NCBI GenBank assembly: GCA_036927565.1
Contig: JAYESD010000001.1
Location: forward strand, 136,637,415 to 136,701,414
Length of the DNA: 64,000 nucleotides
DNA from: Tuctoria greenei
Lineage: Eukaryota; Streptophyta; Magnoliopsida; Poales; Poaceae
Direction of reading: 5' to 3'
Both the position numbers and the translations under genes were made by a program. Shown in pieces: positions 46,845 to 57,537 of this stretch (the first letter of the stretch is position 1; the number at the start of each line of letters is the position of its first letter). The notes beneath the pieces were generated by a model, which was not told where the DNA came from, did not search any database, and saw only the letters and a list, made by a program, of their open reading frames with translations.

Positions 46845-47858
46845 TGTAAAATCCCAAACTTTTGGAAACTTCTGTCTCCAATGTATAGCACATGAAATAA
46901 TAGTTGACTCCAATGTATAGCACATGAAATAACACATGAAATAATAGTTGTAAACATGTACATTGAAGAATAAGGTCATATGAGAGCCAATAAAGTTCAT
47001 ATGGACATGAGTAAAATTTTTAATGTGAAGCTCTAGAAAAAAAACCTAGGATCCCTTTTTAAATTCAGCTAAGCTCAAATTTCCAAAGGTCTTGAATTTT
47101 AAATTTAACACCTAAAATTTTGTGCTTTGCTCACAAGGGAAAAGTCAAAAGAAATAAAACAAACATGAGTGAATAAAAGTATATATGGAAATGTACAAGA
47201 TATTCAAGTCAATGATCAAGGTACAAAAACATATTCTCCATTTGGTCAGGTTAGGAAATTAAAATATAGGACAATATATACATTAATATTAGGGGAAAGA
47301 ATTAAATGACATGCATATAGATTAGACAAATTTAATTTGAATCTAATTCAAATTTAACCAAACATGTTTATGTGGAATAGAACATATATTCAAAATAAGT
47401 GCTCAAATTCAAATCTGCATTTGGACTAATTATTGAGCACATAATTGGAAACCCTTGACCATTAAAAAGGCAATAATTGAGTAGATTAAAATATATGCAT
47501 AAAAGTTATAAGTTCAAATTGGAATCTAATTCAAATTCTGATTTGCCAAATTGGATATTCAAATTTTCAAACCATTCAAATATAGCAGGACCAATTCTCT
47601 TCTGAATTTAGAGTCCTTATCACATGTAGACTTGGGTAACAAAAAGGAATAACAGAATGGAGGGGATAAGGGCAAAGTGGGGGCCACCTGTAAGAGGAGC
47701 CCAAAGCAAAATTTGCTCTGTTTCACTTCACCCACGCGCGCCAGCATGGAGCAGCAGCGGCAAGCAGGTCGCCACCGCGATCTCCAGCGCGACGTCCTGC
47801 CTCGTGCATGCACGCCACGGCGAGCCGCGAAGACACCTGCCCCGCTCCGTCGTCGGCC

Positions 47859-47866
47859 TATAAAAG
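47859..47866 (+). promoter_or_regulatory. LTR core promoter (TATA box), element E
   Basis: TATAAAAG in a GC-rich context (GGCC before, GGGGCCC after). The 3' LTR has the same box at 58552-58559. Transcription is expected to start about 30 bases downstream. Confidence 0.8.
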
Positions 47867-49859
47867 GGGCCCGAGCGCTCACTCTTCTTTCTTCCTTCCG
47901 CGTCGCGCCGCTCGACCGCCCGAATCACAGTCGCCCCCGCCCGAGCAAAGCCTCAATCAGGTGCGCGCTCATACGCCCTCGACATCCCTGAGCCGAGGTT
48001 GCCGCCGGACTTAGCCTCCCAGAGGGAATCACAGTTTCCTTTTCCGGCGCGCCGATGACCTCCTTCGATTACAAACCGAGGTCCTTCCCCCATGGTGAGT
48101 AGCTCTACAATTCCAGCTGCTCCCAGCATTCACACTTACGTACGACCCTTCCCGAGGCGTTAGATAGCCCTATTCCCACTCCGGCTAACCGGAATTTTAA
48201 ATCTCGCCGCCGCCTAGAATCGGTTCCATGGTGCCCTCATCCTCCGGCCGATTTCAATCCAATTAGAGTGTGGTACAATGATCAGAGCATCACCATGAAG
48301 CTTCCAGAGCAAGAACCAGCTTCTCCCATGCCTTGTACACCGAGAACGCCGTCGCCGATCGTCGAGTTCCGCCGGTCGCCGGTGTAGACGCTTTTCCGTG
48401 GCTTTTCAGTCGAAACGGAGGCCACTAGTGAGTTCCTGAGGGTCGAAAACCCCGGGTGGCAAGTCACGGCCACAGGAGAGGCTGTCCGACGTTCTCCGGC
48501 GAGTCGCTGGCCGGTCTCCGGCCATGGCGCCGCCAGGGCTCGTCGGGGAAGAAAATAAACCCCGTGGGATTTTCTGTGGCGCCGGGATTTAGTGTGACAA
48601 TGCATTTAAACCGTGTGGCCCAGGTGTGGCATCGGCTGGGGGGGAGAGTTGGAGGCCACGTGTCAGTTAATTAAAGAGTTTTCTTTTCCATTCAAAAAGA
48701 ATTCCAGAAAATTGCCTAAACTTTGAAATACTATAACTTTGGCTAGGATGCTCTAAATTAGATGAAACAAATTTTGTAATTATCCTTAGAATCTTTAATT
48801 TCCAGTGGTCTATCCCAATCTTCTTGAAAAGACCTAGATAATATTCTATAAATCAATTAGTATAATGCATTGTGAACAATATAGAAAATAGGATTCTATT
48901 TAGAAAATTCTGGAAATTTACCCAACCAATAATTTTGTTATGTATAAGCTCCAGTAAAAGTTTCAGGCATAACAAAGTTGTTTAAGAGGGTTTAATTCAA
49001 AGTCTTTGCCTAGGTTAATTATAATTCCAGAAAATAACAAATTAAATCCAGAAACTCATAAGGACTTGTAAATTCAATATCTTACTGTAGGAAGCTTGAA
49101 AAATTGTGAAACCAATTTTGTTATTTTCCTTTTTATCAGTACTATCTAGCTGTGCCATTTATAGACATGATAAAACCTCAGGTTTTATCTGCAATTTCCT
49201 AATTGAGGAAAGCTTGATAGATTTTTGTAGATCATTTTATCCCATCAAATTCTATGAAATTTTTATGGGAATTTCTTCATCACATCTCTAAACCAGAGTT
49301 AAATTATCAGAGCCAAAAGAACTCATCTGCATAAGAATATGTTCTGTATAGTTTCCTAATATACATGACTATATAAAAATTTCTTATGTACATTCTCAGA
49401 ATATGAAGTAATATCAAATTAACCTACCCAAATCCAAAATCAATACCCAACAGTACACTTTATTCATTCTTGAATTACAAACATACTTCTATTATGAGTA
49501 TGACATTGCATAATGTATGCATATTCATTAGTTAAGTTATTAAAGTATATTGCATGTTATATGCATCTTCATTGCGATAGACACCGTGACGAAAAGGAGT
49601 CGAAGAGGACCTGTTCGTGAAGCATCAAGCCACTGACTCTTTGACTTAGCGCAAACTAAGGCAAGCCCCGGTTTGCATTTAAAAGCTTTACAGAGTTTTG
49701 CAGTATTTCTCACTTACGTCTTTAGTTGATATTGTGTATTACGTATAAGGTGTTTGATACCCCACTTGCATATCCATAAAATCCTATGGGAAGGTTGGGA
49801 AGGTTTACCGCTTGACGTGTAGAACTGCTTTGCTAATGTATAGGAAATCCGGTAGAAGT

Positions 49860-49962
49860 CGAGTAGTTGGAATCTACTTGCGAGAGGATCACATTTTATT
49901 GATCACAAGTCAAGTAGTTGAATTCTACTTGCGAGAGAAGTCGAGTAAGGGAAACCTACTCG
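49860..49962 (+). repeat. three tandem hairpin units in the LTR of element E
   Basis: Unit 1: CGAGTAG (49860-49866) with CTACTTG (49874-49880). Unit 2: CAAGTAG (49911-49917) with CTACTTG (49925-49931). Unit 3: CGAGTAAGG (49942-49950) with CCTACTCG (49955-49962) and a GAAA loop. Each is followed by CGAG or GCGAGA. In the 3' LTR, unit 1 is perfectly paired (60545-60551 with 60559-60565). They lie about 2 kb after the TATA box, so they should be transcribed. Confidence 0.75.
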
Positions 49963-51246
49963 CGAGATGTTACCAAAATGTTCACTCTTAATAATTGGAG
50001 ATGTGGACGGGGATGTTCCTGTAGGACGGGACGCGCAAGGTTGTCTGATCCCGGATGAGGGGGACAATGCTTGCGACCACATTTGGGCCTGGACCGGTAA
50101 GGGTAAGGCAAATGTGGAGGTTGGTTGTAGCCCCGTCTGTGTCGGTTAAGGACCGTCTCGTGTGCGGCCCTGTTGAGCAAGTTTGAATAGTACAGGTTAC
50201 ATAATGGATTAATGGGGTCTATTAAACTGATGTAGCTCAGGCTCCCTCGTGTCGAAACTTATACCGCCGTCCTTCGGGGGAAGATGATCGTAAGGTGGAA
50301 CATCTAAGGAGCAACTTCGACGTGCTCGGTTAGGGACCTTACTTTTGGGACGGTAGAACTGGTTCGACATTGAGATGACGGGTGAAAGGTGGCCACATAC
50401 GACGTGGTAGAGGAGTACAGTGAAAGGTACTTCCGAGCAGGCGTATGTGTCGTGTATTCCGGGTGTGTCCTGATTGCAATCACCGTCCCTCACGGTAATA
50501 GAGTACCACTTGTTCACTGAGTTGTGACGTAGTAAATAAGAGTAATGGAATGATGATAAATATTGCCAATCTGCTTAATCATTGTATTGCAACCTTGTTT
50601 GGCTTAGAGATAGTACAATTAAAAGTTTACAGTTTCCCCATACTTTAGCTGTAATAGCATTATGTGCTTTGGGCATGTCATATCATCGGCAAAGCGTTTC
50701 ATGTTTGATTGTGGAGTCTATGATGTGCCGTGCCTGAAGAATGTCATTTGCTACTTAAAATATGAATATAAGGATCCACTTGTAGGCGAGTCCTTTATGC
50801 TATTTCCTACCTATGCTTAGTACTTACCCTTGCATATGTCTAGTGAGATGGTTAAGTCTTGCTGAGCCTTATGCTCACGTTTGTGCTTTAACGATTTTTG
50901 CAGGTATTAGTTTTGTTTCTGCTGTTCAGGTTGTACATGAGCCTCGAGTTATCGAGATAAATCTCATGTGAACCACGCCGCTGCTAAATGATCGTGATGT
51001 TTCCAGTGAGAAGTGTCCTAGGGCATGGACGTTTTCTCTTATGCTTAGATAGGTGAGAATATGAGTACGAAATTCCGCTGCGTGTGTACTTCTGATGTAC
51101 ACTGTTTTGTAAACTCTGAATATAATTATGAAATGAAAATTTTGTATATTTTGGTACTCTCTTCGTGTGTGCTGTTAGGTGCCGCATCGCACGGCACCAC
51201 CCAATGAGATCCTCGGATGTGTGGACTCCGGTGGTCCCCACAGACA

Positions 51247-51258
51247 TGGTATCAGAGC
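51247..51258 (+). promoter_or_regulatory. primer-binding site of element E
   Basis: TGGTATCAGAGC, a full match to the complement of the initiator tRNA-Met 3' end, four bases after the LTR. Confidence 0.93.
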
Positions 51259-53022
51259 TTCATTGGGAATAGCACACTCGAAAAGAGCCTATTTTTGAAA
51301 ACTACGAAGTAGTCGAGTGATGATTAGTTATATGCGCACATAAGGTCTATTATAGTATTAGTACTTAAGGTGGCAAAGCTAACATATGTGTTATTATATT
51401 CTGTAACGACGCTCCAACGTCAGGTAAGAGGTAAGGTATGCCACCGCAAGCGAATCAATTGCGGTAAGCTCACCATGCGAGAGGTAGCATGTGATTATTT
51501 CCGTGGCTTGGCACGGAAATGTCAATATGAGTCTCTAAAACTTTCTATGTTTCTGAGAACATATGACACGCGGTACCCCAGCGTGACACAAAATTAGTGT
51601 GAGCCCCCGTCGGGTGGGACATAACCCGATGCGCCTCCTACTGGTGCAGCATTATGCAAAGACGTGGGACCTCGTCGGGTGGTAGAAAACCCGGTCATGT
51701 ACCTCGAGACGTGGCTTAACTCGAGGCGGCCCGTATGGAATGATACGGGACGAATGTTTTTACTCTCATATATGTTTTTGTGAATTGATAACCCGTGCGG
51801 GCTAGACTGTACCGTACGGTACCATATGATTGATCAGTAGTTTGAGTGTAGTGACAGGTACACTAACCACGTTGGACGTTTTGCGAGTAGAATACGTACG
51901 CGAGTGATCGTTTTAGTGCCACCTATAGCACGTTATGCCAGCTAAGAATCCGGTAAAGATTTTCAGTTTGTGAGGTAACATAGTACTGACATAATTATTG
52001 TGATGCATTCACACCTTACTTCACCCCAAAAATCTTTTCTATTAAAGACAAGTAAAACCTTGAGTTGAGAATCAAAAGAAAGTTTAGAATCTAATATTAA
52101 CTATAGAACTAAGATTCAATTGGAGTTTAGTGATTTTCAAAAAGATTCTAAAGCAGAGTTTCCTGTTTCCTGGCAGAATTTTGCTGGATTTGTACAGAGC
52201 ATAACTCTTGCTAGGTTTAACCAATGTGAATGTGTAATACAGTTTTGGGGAGGTCTTGAAGTGCTCTGCAACTTGTTGTAGACTGACAGAACTGAATCAA
52301 TCTTCAAATTGGTAAAAATTCCAGATTAGTAGAACCTGTTGTTGAAAACAGAACCGTAAAAACCTCGCTGTAATTTTTTTTCGGTTTTTCAACCATAACT
52401 TCCTGTGAGAAATTTCTATAGCTTCTAGGTTACACCGTTGGAAAGTTTATGATATGTGTTACAACTTTGTAATTCAAAGTTTTTCCAAATTTGGGGCAGA
52501 ACTGTATGGGAATTGATGTTCAAATCAGCCACTTCCAAAGGAGGTGCTGTTGAAATTTTTCCAGAACTCTGTCAACTTTGAAATACCATAACTTTTGATA
52601 CAGAGCTGATCAGGAGGCAAAGTAAGATTTTTCTGAAAGCTAATGAAGTTGTATGTAACTATGGTATTCAAGTTCAGGATTGATTTTACTCTTAAGGGTA
52701 GAAGAATCTGAGTTCTTTGCAAACTGGTCAATTTTGGATAGCAGATTGGCCAATGCAATTGAAATGGAAACTGTTTATGGATAGGCATGTTGGAAACTTG
52801 CCGAAGTTGTGCAACATGTCAAGATGGATGTAGGTTCCATTATGAAACTGGAGCATTGGAAAAAGCACGTTAAAGAGGTCTAGAAGAAGTTTAGAATCAG
52901 AATGTCGTTGGAACGCGTATGAATATGCTGCAAAGTTTTATGATTCATATGCGGTTAATGTTTTTCAAGCCTCGACTGTCATTCAATCTTAAAAAGTAAC
53001 CGTAATTGGTCATTCTTGCAGT
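51259..53022 (+). other. leader of element E with predicted intron 51424-53021
   Basis: Non-coding. Donor CAG|GTAAGAG at 51421-51430. Acceptor ATTCTTGCAG ends at 53021, one base before the gag ATG at 53023. Element B has the same pair at the same places. The rest is A/T-rich. Confidence 0.6.
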
Positions 53023-53754
53023 ATGGTTCGCACTCGTTCCGGCGCTGAAATGGGAGAGTCTAGTCACAGCGGAAATGACTTGACTCGACCGCAAGAACTG
53101 CCGTCGACCCGATTGACGGAGGTTTTGGCACAAATGGTTGAGTCTCATCGTGAGAACAACCATCTGCTTCAGACATTGGTGCAACAAAGTGTTATTCAAG
53201 CATCACGACAACGGGATCTGAATGAAAGTTCGTATTTGAATTTTCTGACAACTCAACCGCCTGTCTTCATGGAAGCAACAGATCTGTTGGAGGCACATGG
53301 GATTCGGATTATTGAAGCTAAACTCGGCTTGATCCAATGTGACGAGTATCAGAAGGTGGACTTTGCACTTCAGCAGCTTCATGGATCTGTTGGAGCTTGG
53401 TGGGTAGAGTATCTCACCATGACCATTGAGGGACATCACGTTAATTGAAATGAATTCCGTGATGCGTTCTGTGCTCGATATATTCCGAGGGGGATTATCA
53501 AGTCGAAGCTTGAAGAGTTTGTAGAATTGACCCAAGGGGGGAGGAGTGCTCTTGAGTACTCCAGAGAATTCAACCTGTTAGCACAATATGCACCAGACTA
53601 TGTGAGGACAGAAGCTTCAAGGTGTGACCTATTTCTCCGAGGCTTGAATGGCAAACTTCGTGAAAGATTGGTCCTATTCAACAAAGGAGACTATAACGAA
53701 TTGGTCAATAACGCTATATATCAGGAAGATGCTTCTCTTCGTTGTTAGGCAGAG
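53023..53754 (+). pseudogene. gag of element E, two in-frame stops
   Basis: Starts at ATG 53023 (MVRTRSGAEMGESS), as is usual for Tekay gag. TGA at 53446-53448 stands where the relatives have Trp. TAG at 53746-53748 stands where they have Gln. Between the stops the frame stays open and continues in the same register into pol at 53755. Core gag motifs: FLTTQPPVFMEA, QCDEYQKVDFALQQLHGS, YSREFNLLAQYAPDYV, LFLRGLNGKLRERLVLFN. No CCHC zinc knuckle is visible between here and the protease, although Tekay gag proteins usually have one. Intact gag would be a structural capsid protein of cytoplasmic particles. Confidence 0.88.
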
Positions 53755-56700
53755 ATGAGGAAGATCATCACAACAATGGATGATAATAATGGTACTCCTC
53801 GGAAATATCAACTGGTATGTCAATTACCAGCCAAACTGGAAGTTCGTGTAATTACAAGACAACCACCGATGCAGAGTTGGCCACCACCATTGCAGTGTGT
53901 TGAAGCACCTGAGATGCAGCAGCAAGTGAGTTCGTGTACACCACCTCCACGAGCGGCACGAAATGTTACTCCACTGCAGGAAATGCAAAGGACAGTACAG
54001 AGTGGTGGTGATAAAGAGCAGTTAGTTCTAGGAGATCCTGCAGCTAAACAAGACCTCAGTCTAGAAGTTGCTCCTTCAAGAAAGATTCAATGTCGTGGAC
54101 AACAGAAGAGGATAAAAGTCAGCAGCCTCAATTTTATAGCTGTCGTAGATATTGCAGTAGGAGAACCTGTGTTAGCCGGTATGTTCAGCTTGAATGCTCA
54201 ACCAGCATTTGTGTTGTTTGATTCTGGAGCAACACATGATTTCATCAGCAAGGAGTTCGTGTTGAAGCGTCAATTATCATCCACAACGCTATCAACACCG
54301 TATACAATAAATTCACCTGGAGGAAAAATGTCAGCCCACCAGATTATTGCTCGAGCACCTCTATGTTTGGATGGTAGGATTTACCCTACCACCTTAATTA
54401 TATTGGACGGGCAGAAGATTGACATTATCTTGGGAATGACCTGGTTGACAAATCATGAAGCAATCTTCAATATCAGTGCTCATACCGTGCAACTGAATTC
54501 TAAAAGGCACGGGCAACATACTTTGGTTCTGAAGAATGTGACACCACAACCTCTAGTGGTGTATAACACGGAAGCCACAAAGCTAGAGGACATTCCAGTT
54601 GTTCAGGATTACCCGGATGTGTTTCCTGACGATCTGCCAGGCATACCACCTGAGCGAGATGTGGAATTTAAGATTGAGTTAATACCAGGAACCACACCCA
54701 TATCTCGAAGACCTTACAAGATGGCACCCAAGGAATTGACAGAGCTAAAAGAACAGTTCAATGAGTTACTTGAGAAGGGATTCATACGTCCCAGCTCATC
54801 ACCTTGGGGATGCTCAGCGATATTCGTGAAGAAGAAGGACGAGACACTAAGGCTATGTGTCGATTATCATCCATTGAATGCTGTAACTATAAAGAACAAG
54901 TATCCACTTCCACGGATTGACATTTTATTCGATCAATTAGCGGGTGCTAAGGTTTTCTCGAAGATGGATCTTCGGTCCGGTTATCATCAGATCAAGATAC
55001 GGGCTGAAGATATACCTAAGACTGCATTCTCGACAAGATACGGGCTATATGAGTATCTTGTCATGTCTTTTGGTCTCACCAACGCACCGGCTCACTTCAT
55101 GTATCTAATGAATTCAGTATTCATGCCGGAGTTGGACAAGTTCGTGGTGGTCTTTATAGATGACATCTTGGTTTATTCCAAATCCGAGGAAGAACACGCC
55201 GAACATCTTAATATCGTGCTTCAACGATTGAGAGACCATAAGCTGTATGCCAAATTCAGCAAATGTGAATTTTGGATTAACAAGGTACCATTTCTTGGTC
55301 ATATTATCTCAGCAGAAGGTATTGCTGTGGATCCAAGCAAAGTGGTACAAGTACTTAAGTGGGAGTCTCCGACCTCCGTCCATGTGGTCAGAAGTTTCTT
55401 AGGTTTAGCTGGCTACTACCGGAGATTTGTTCCAAGTTTCTCCAAAGTGGCTAAGCCTATGACAGAATTGCTGAAGAAAGGAAACAAGTATGTCTGGAAT
55501 GAAGCCTGTGAAACGGCATTCCAGATATTGAAGAACCATCTTACAACGGCACCAGTTCTAGCTCAACCAGACATGACAAAGCCGTTTGATATTTATTGCG
55601 ATGCATCAGGCACTGGTCTGGGATGCGTCTTGATGCAAGAAGGACGTGTAATCGCATATGGATCAAGACAACTCCGGATTCATGAGCAACATTATCCGAC
55701 TCATGACTTGGAGTTGGCTGCCGTGGTAATGGCATTAAAAATGTGGAGACACTACATAATGGGAAATCTAGTGCATCTCTACACAGATCACAAGAGCCTC
55801 AAGTATATATTCACTCAAAAGGATTTGAATATGAGGCAAAGAAGATGGTTGGAGCTTATAAAGGACTATGAACTTGAGATCCATTACCATCCGGGCAAAG
55901 CAAACGTAGTTGCAGATGCTTTGAGTCGGAAATCTCATGTTAACAACATAACCATCATTCCGGATGAAGAGGAAGAACCAAGTCTACGGTTGGTTCCCTA
56001 CGGAGCTCTATATAATCTTGCCCTCATACCTACAATCCAAGAGGAGATTATTGCAGCTCAGAAGAAAGAAAAGGCTATGTCTCACATTCGGAAGAGAATG
56101 AGAGACGGAGAGGTGAAATGTTTCCGGGAAGATGAACAAGGAACCCTATGGTTCAACGATCGTATAGTGGTACCCCGGAACATGAAACTCAGGAAGAAGA
56201 TCTTGGATGAAGCTCACTTATCAAAGTATTCAATCCATCCAGGAAGCAATAAGATGTATCAAGATCTTAGAACGAAATTCTGGTGGACACGAATGAAAAG
56301 AGAGATTGCAAAGTACGTGTCCGAGTGTGATACATGCAGAAGGGTGAAGGCTGACTACATGAGGAAAGCGGGACCACTACAACCCTTAAGTGTCCCGACA
56401 TGGAAATGGGAGGATCTCAGTATGGACTTCATTGTTGGATTGCCTCTCACGTCCCACAAGCACGATTCTATTTGGGTAATCGTAGACCGATTAACCAAGT
56501 CAGCACACTTTATTCCTGTGAACACGGCGTACAATGCAAAGAAATATGCTGAGCTGTATATGTCACGGGTCATGTGCTTACACGGAGTTCCCCGCACCAT
56601 CATCTCTGACAGAGGATCGTTGTTTGTTGCTCATTTCTGGGAGCAACTACACGCAACAATGGGAACTAAGTTAATTCGAAGCTCGGCATACCACCCTCAA

Positions 56701-57474
56701 ACTGATGGACAAACTGAAAGGGTGAACCAGATCCTAGAAGATATGCTAAGGGCATGTGCCATAGATCACGGAAAGAACTGGGATGATCATTTACCATTGG
56801 CAGAGTTCTCATACAACAACGATTATCAGTCCAGTATCAAAATGGCACCTTTTGAAGCTCTCTATGGTCAGAAGTGCCGCACACCACTCATTTGGTGTGA
56901 GTCTGGAGAAAGAGTAATTTTTGGAGTAGATCTCACTAATGAAGCTGAAGAACGAGTTAAACTAATTCAGGCAAACCTCAGAGCAGCTCAGTCTCGGCAA
57001 AAGAGTTATGCTGACAAGCGACGTCGTCCCTTGAGCTTTAACGTCGGAGACCACGTGTATCTTCGTGTCTCTCCGATGAAAGGAATTCATCGCTTTGGAG
57101 TAAAGGGAAAGTTAGCCCCAATATTTATCGGGCCATTTACCATCACGGAAAGATGTGGACCCGTAGCCTATCGGTTAGAGCTAACCGCGTCCTTGTCCGG
57201 AGTACACAATGTATTCCACATATCTCAGTTAAGAAAGTGTCTTAAAACTACAACAGAAGTCATATCTGAGGACATGGAAGAACTGAAGCCGGATCTGACT
57301 TACGTTGAACAACTGATCCGGATTATTGATGAGAAGACGAGAGAGACAAGAAACCGATTGTTGTGGTTCTATAAAGGGTTATGGAAGAATCACACCGTTG
57401 AAGAAGCTACCTGGGAAAGTGAAGACTATCTTCGCTCCAACTATCTGGAGTTGCTATCGTCATATCAACGGTAA
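53755..57474 (+). CDS. Tekay-like Pol polyprotein (PR-RT-RNase H-IN-chromodomain), 1239 aa
   Basis: First ATG after the gag stop; the native product would be one gag-pol protein from 53023. Residues counted from 53755. Aspartic protease FDSGATHDF with catalytic Asp 156. RT has VDYHPLN, FGLTNAPAHF and FIDD 467-470. RNase H has CDAS with Asp 616. Integrase zinc region starts at His 821 and has C-x2-C from Cys 858. The integrase core has Asp 891, Asp 952 and Glu 988, the last two with the canonical 35-residue spacing. A C-terminal chromodomain-like segment (about 1195-1235, EEATWESEDYLRSNY) marks a chromovirus and is thought to guide integration to heterochromatin. All key residues are present, so the enzymes could be active in trans. 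Before the protease there is a Pro/Gln-rich stretch where the gag zinc knuckle should be. Confidence 0.93.
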   Translation: MRKIITTMDDNNGTPRKYQLVCQLPAKLEVRVITRQPPMQSWPPPLQCVEAPEMQQQVSSCTPPPRAARNVTPLQEMQRTVQSGGDKEQLVLGDPAAKQDLSLEVAPSRKIQCRGQQKRIKVSSLNFIAVVDIAVGEPVLAGMFSLNAQPAFVLFDSGATHDFISKEFVLKRQLSSTTLSTPYTINSPGGKMSAHQIIARAPLCLDGRIYPTTLIILDGQKIDIILGMTWLTNHEAIFNISAHTVQLNSKRHGQHTLVLKNVTPQPLVVYNTEATKLEDIPVVQDYPDVFPDDLPGIPPERDVEFKIELIPGTTPISRRPYKMAPKELTELKEQFNELLEKGFIRPSSSPWGCSAIFVKKKDETLRLCVDYHPLNAVTIKNKYPLPRIDILFDQLAGAKVFSKMDLRSGYHQIKIRAEDIPKTAFSTRYGLYEYLVMSFGLTNAPAHFMYLMNSVFMPELDKFVVVFIDDILVYSKSEEEHAEHLNIVLQRLRDHKLYAKFSKCEFWINKVPFLGHIISAEGIAVDPSKVVQVLKWESPTSVHVVRSFLGLAGYYRRFVPSFSKVAKPMTELLKKGNKYVWNEACETAFQILKNHLTTAPVLAQPDMTKPFDIYCDASGTGLGCVLMQEGRVIAYGSRQLRIHEQHYPTHDLELAAVVMALKMWRHYIMGNLVHLYTDHKSLKYIFTQKDLNMRQRRWLELIKDYELEIHYHPGKANVVADALSRKSHVNNITIIPDEEEEPSLRLVPYGALYNLALIPTIQEEIIAAQKKEKAMSHIRKRMRDGEVKCFREDEQGTLWFNDRIVVPRNMKLRKKILDEAHLSKYSIHPGSNKMYQDLRTKFWWTRMKREIAKYVSECDTCRRVKADYMRKAGPLQPLSVPTWKWEDLSMDFIVGLPLTSHKHDSIWVIVDRLTKSAHFIPVNTAYNAKKYAELYMSRVMCLHGVPRTIISDRGSLFVAHFWEQLHATMGTKLIRSSAYHPQTDGQTERVNQILEDMLRACAIDHGKNWDDHLPLAEFSYNNDYQSSIKMAPFEALYGQKCRTPLIWCESGERVIFGVDLTNEAEERVKLIQANLRAAQSRQKSYADKRRRPLSFNVGDHVYLRVSPMKGIHRFGVKGKLAPIFIGPFTITERCGPVAYRLELTASLSGVHNVFHISQLRKCLKTTTEVISEDMEELKPDLTYVEQLIRIIDEKTRETRNRLLWFYKGLWKNHTVEEATWESEDYLRSNYLELLSSYQR

Positions 57475-57524
57475 TACACTCCGACATCTCTTCTTCTTTT
57501 GTAATCTCGGGACGAGATTCTTTT

Positions 57525-57537
57525 AAGGGGGGAGGAA
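57525..57537 (+). promoter_or_regulatory. polypurine tract of element E
   Basis: AAGGGGGGAGGAA lies directly before the 3' LTR. Upstream is the inverted pair AATCTCG (57503-57509) and CGAGATT (57513-57519). Confidence 0.92.

Larger units (their letters stand above)
46845..51242 (+). repeat. 5' LTR of element E (4398 bp)
   Basis: Starts TGTAAAATCCC, ends GGTCCCCACA. TATA box TATAAAAG at 47859-47866, with a GC-rich leader after it. A short internal duplication (CCAATGTATAGCACATGAAAT) lies near 46878-46940. Three tandem hairpin units are at 49860-49962. The 31-base motif is at 50692-50722 with one change. Confidence 0.95.

Noticed and set aside
49967..50149. 60-codon frame repeated at 60652-60834 with one change
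   Set aside because: The two copies are in the two LTRs of one young element, so similarity is expected without selection. The old relatives lack it.
51247..51258. tRNA-Met-like sequence
   Set aside because: Only the 12-base primer-binding complement is present; no cloverleaf. No tRNA or rRNA gene was seen in the window.
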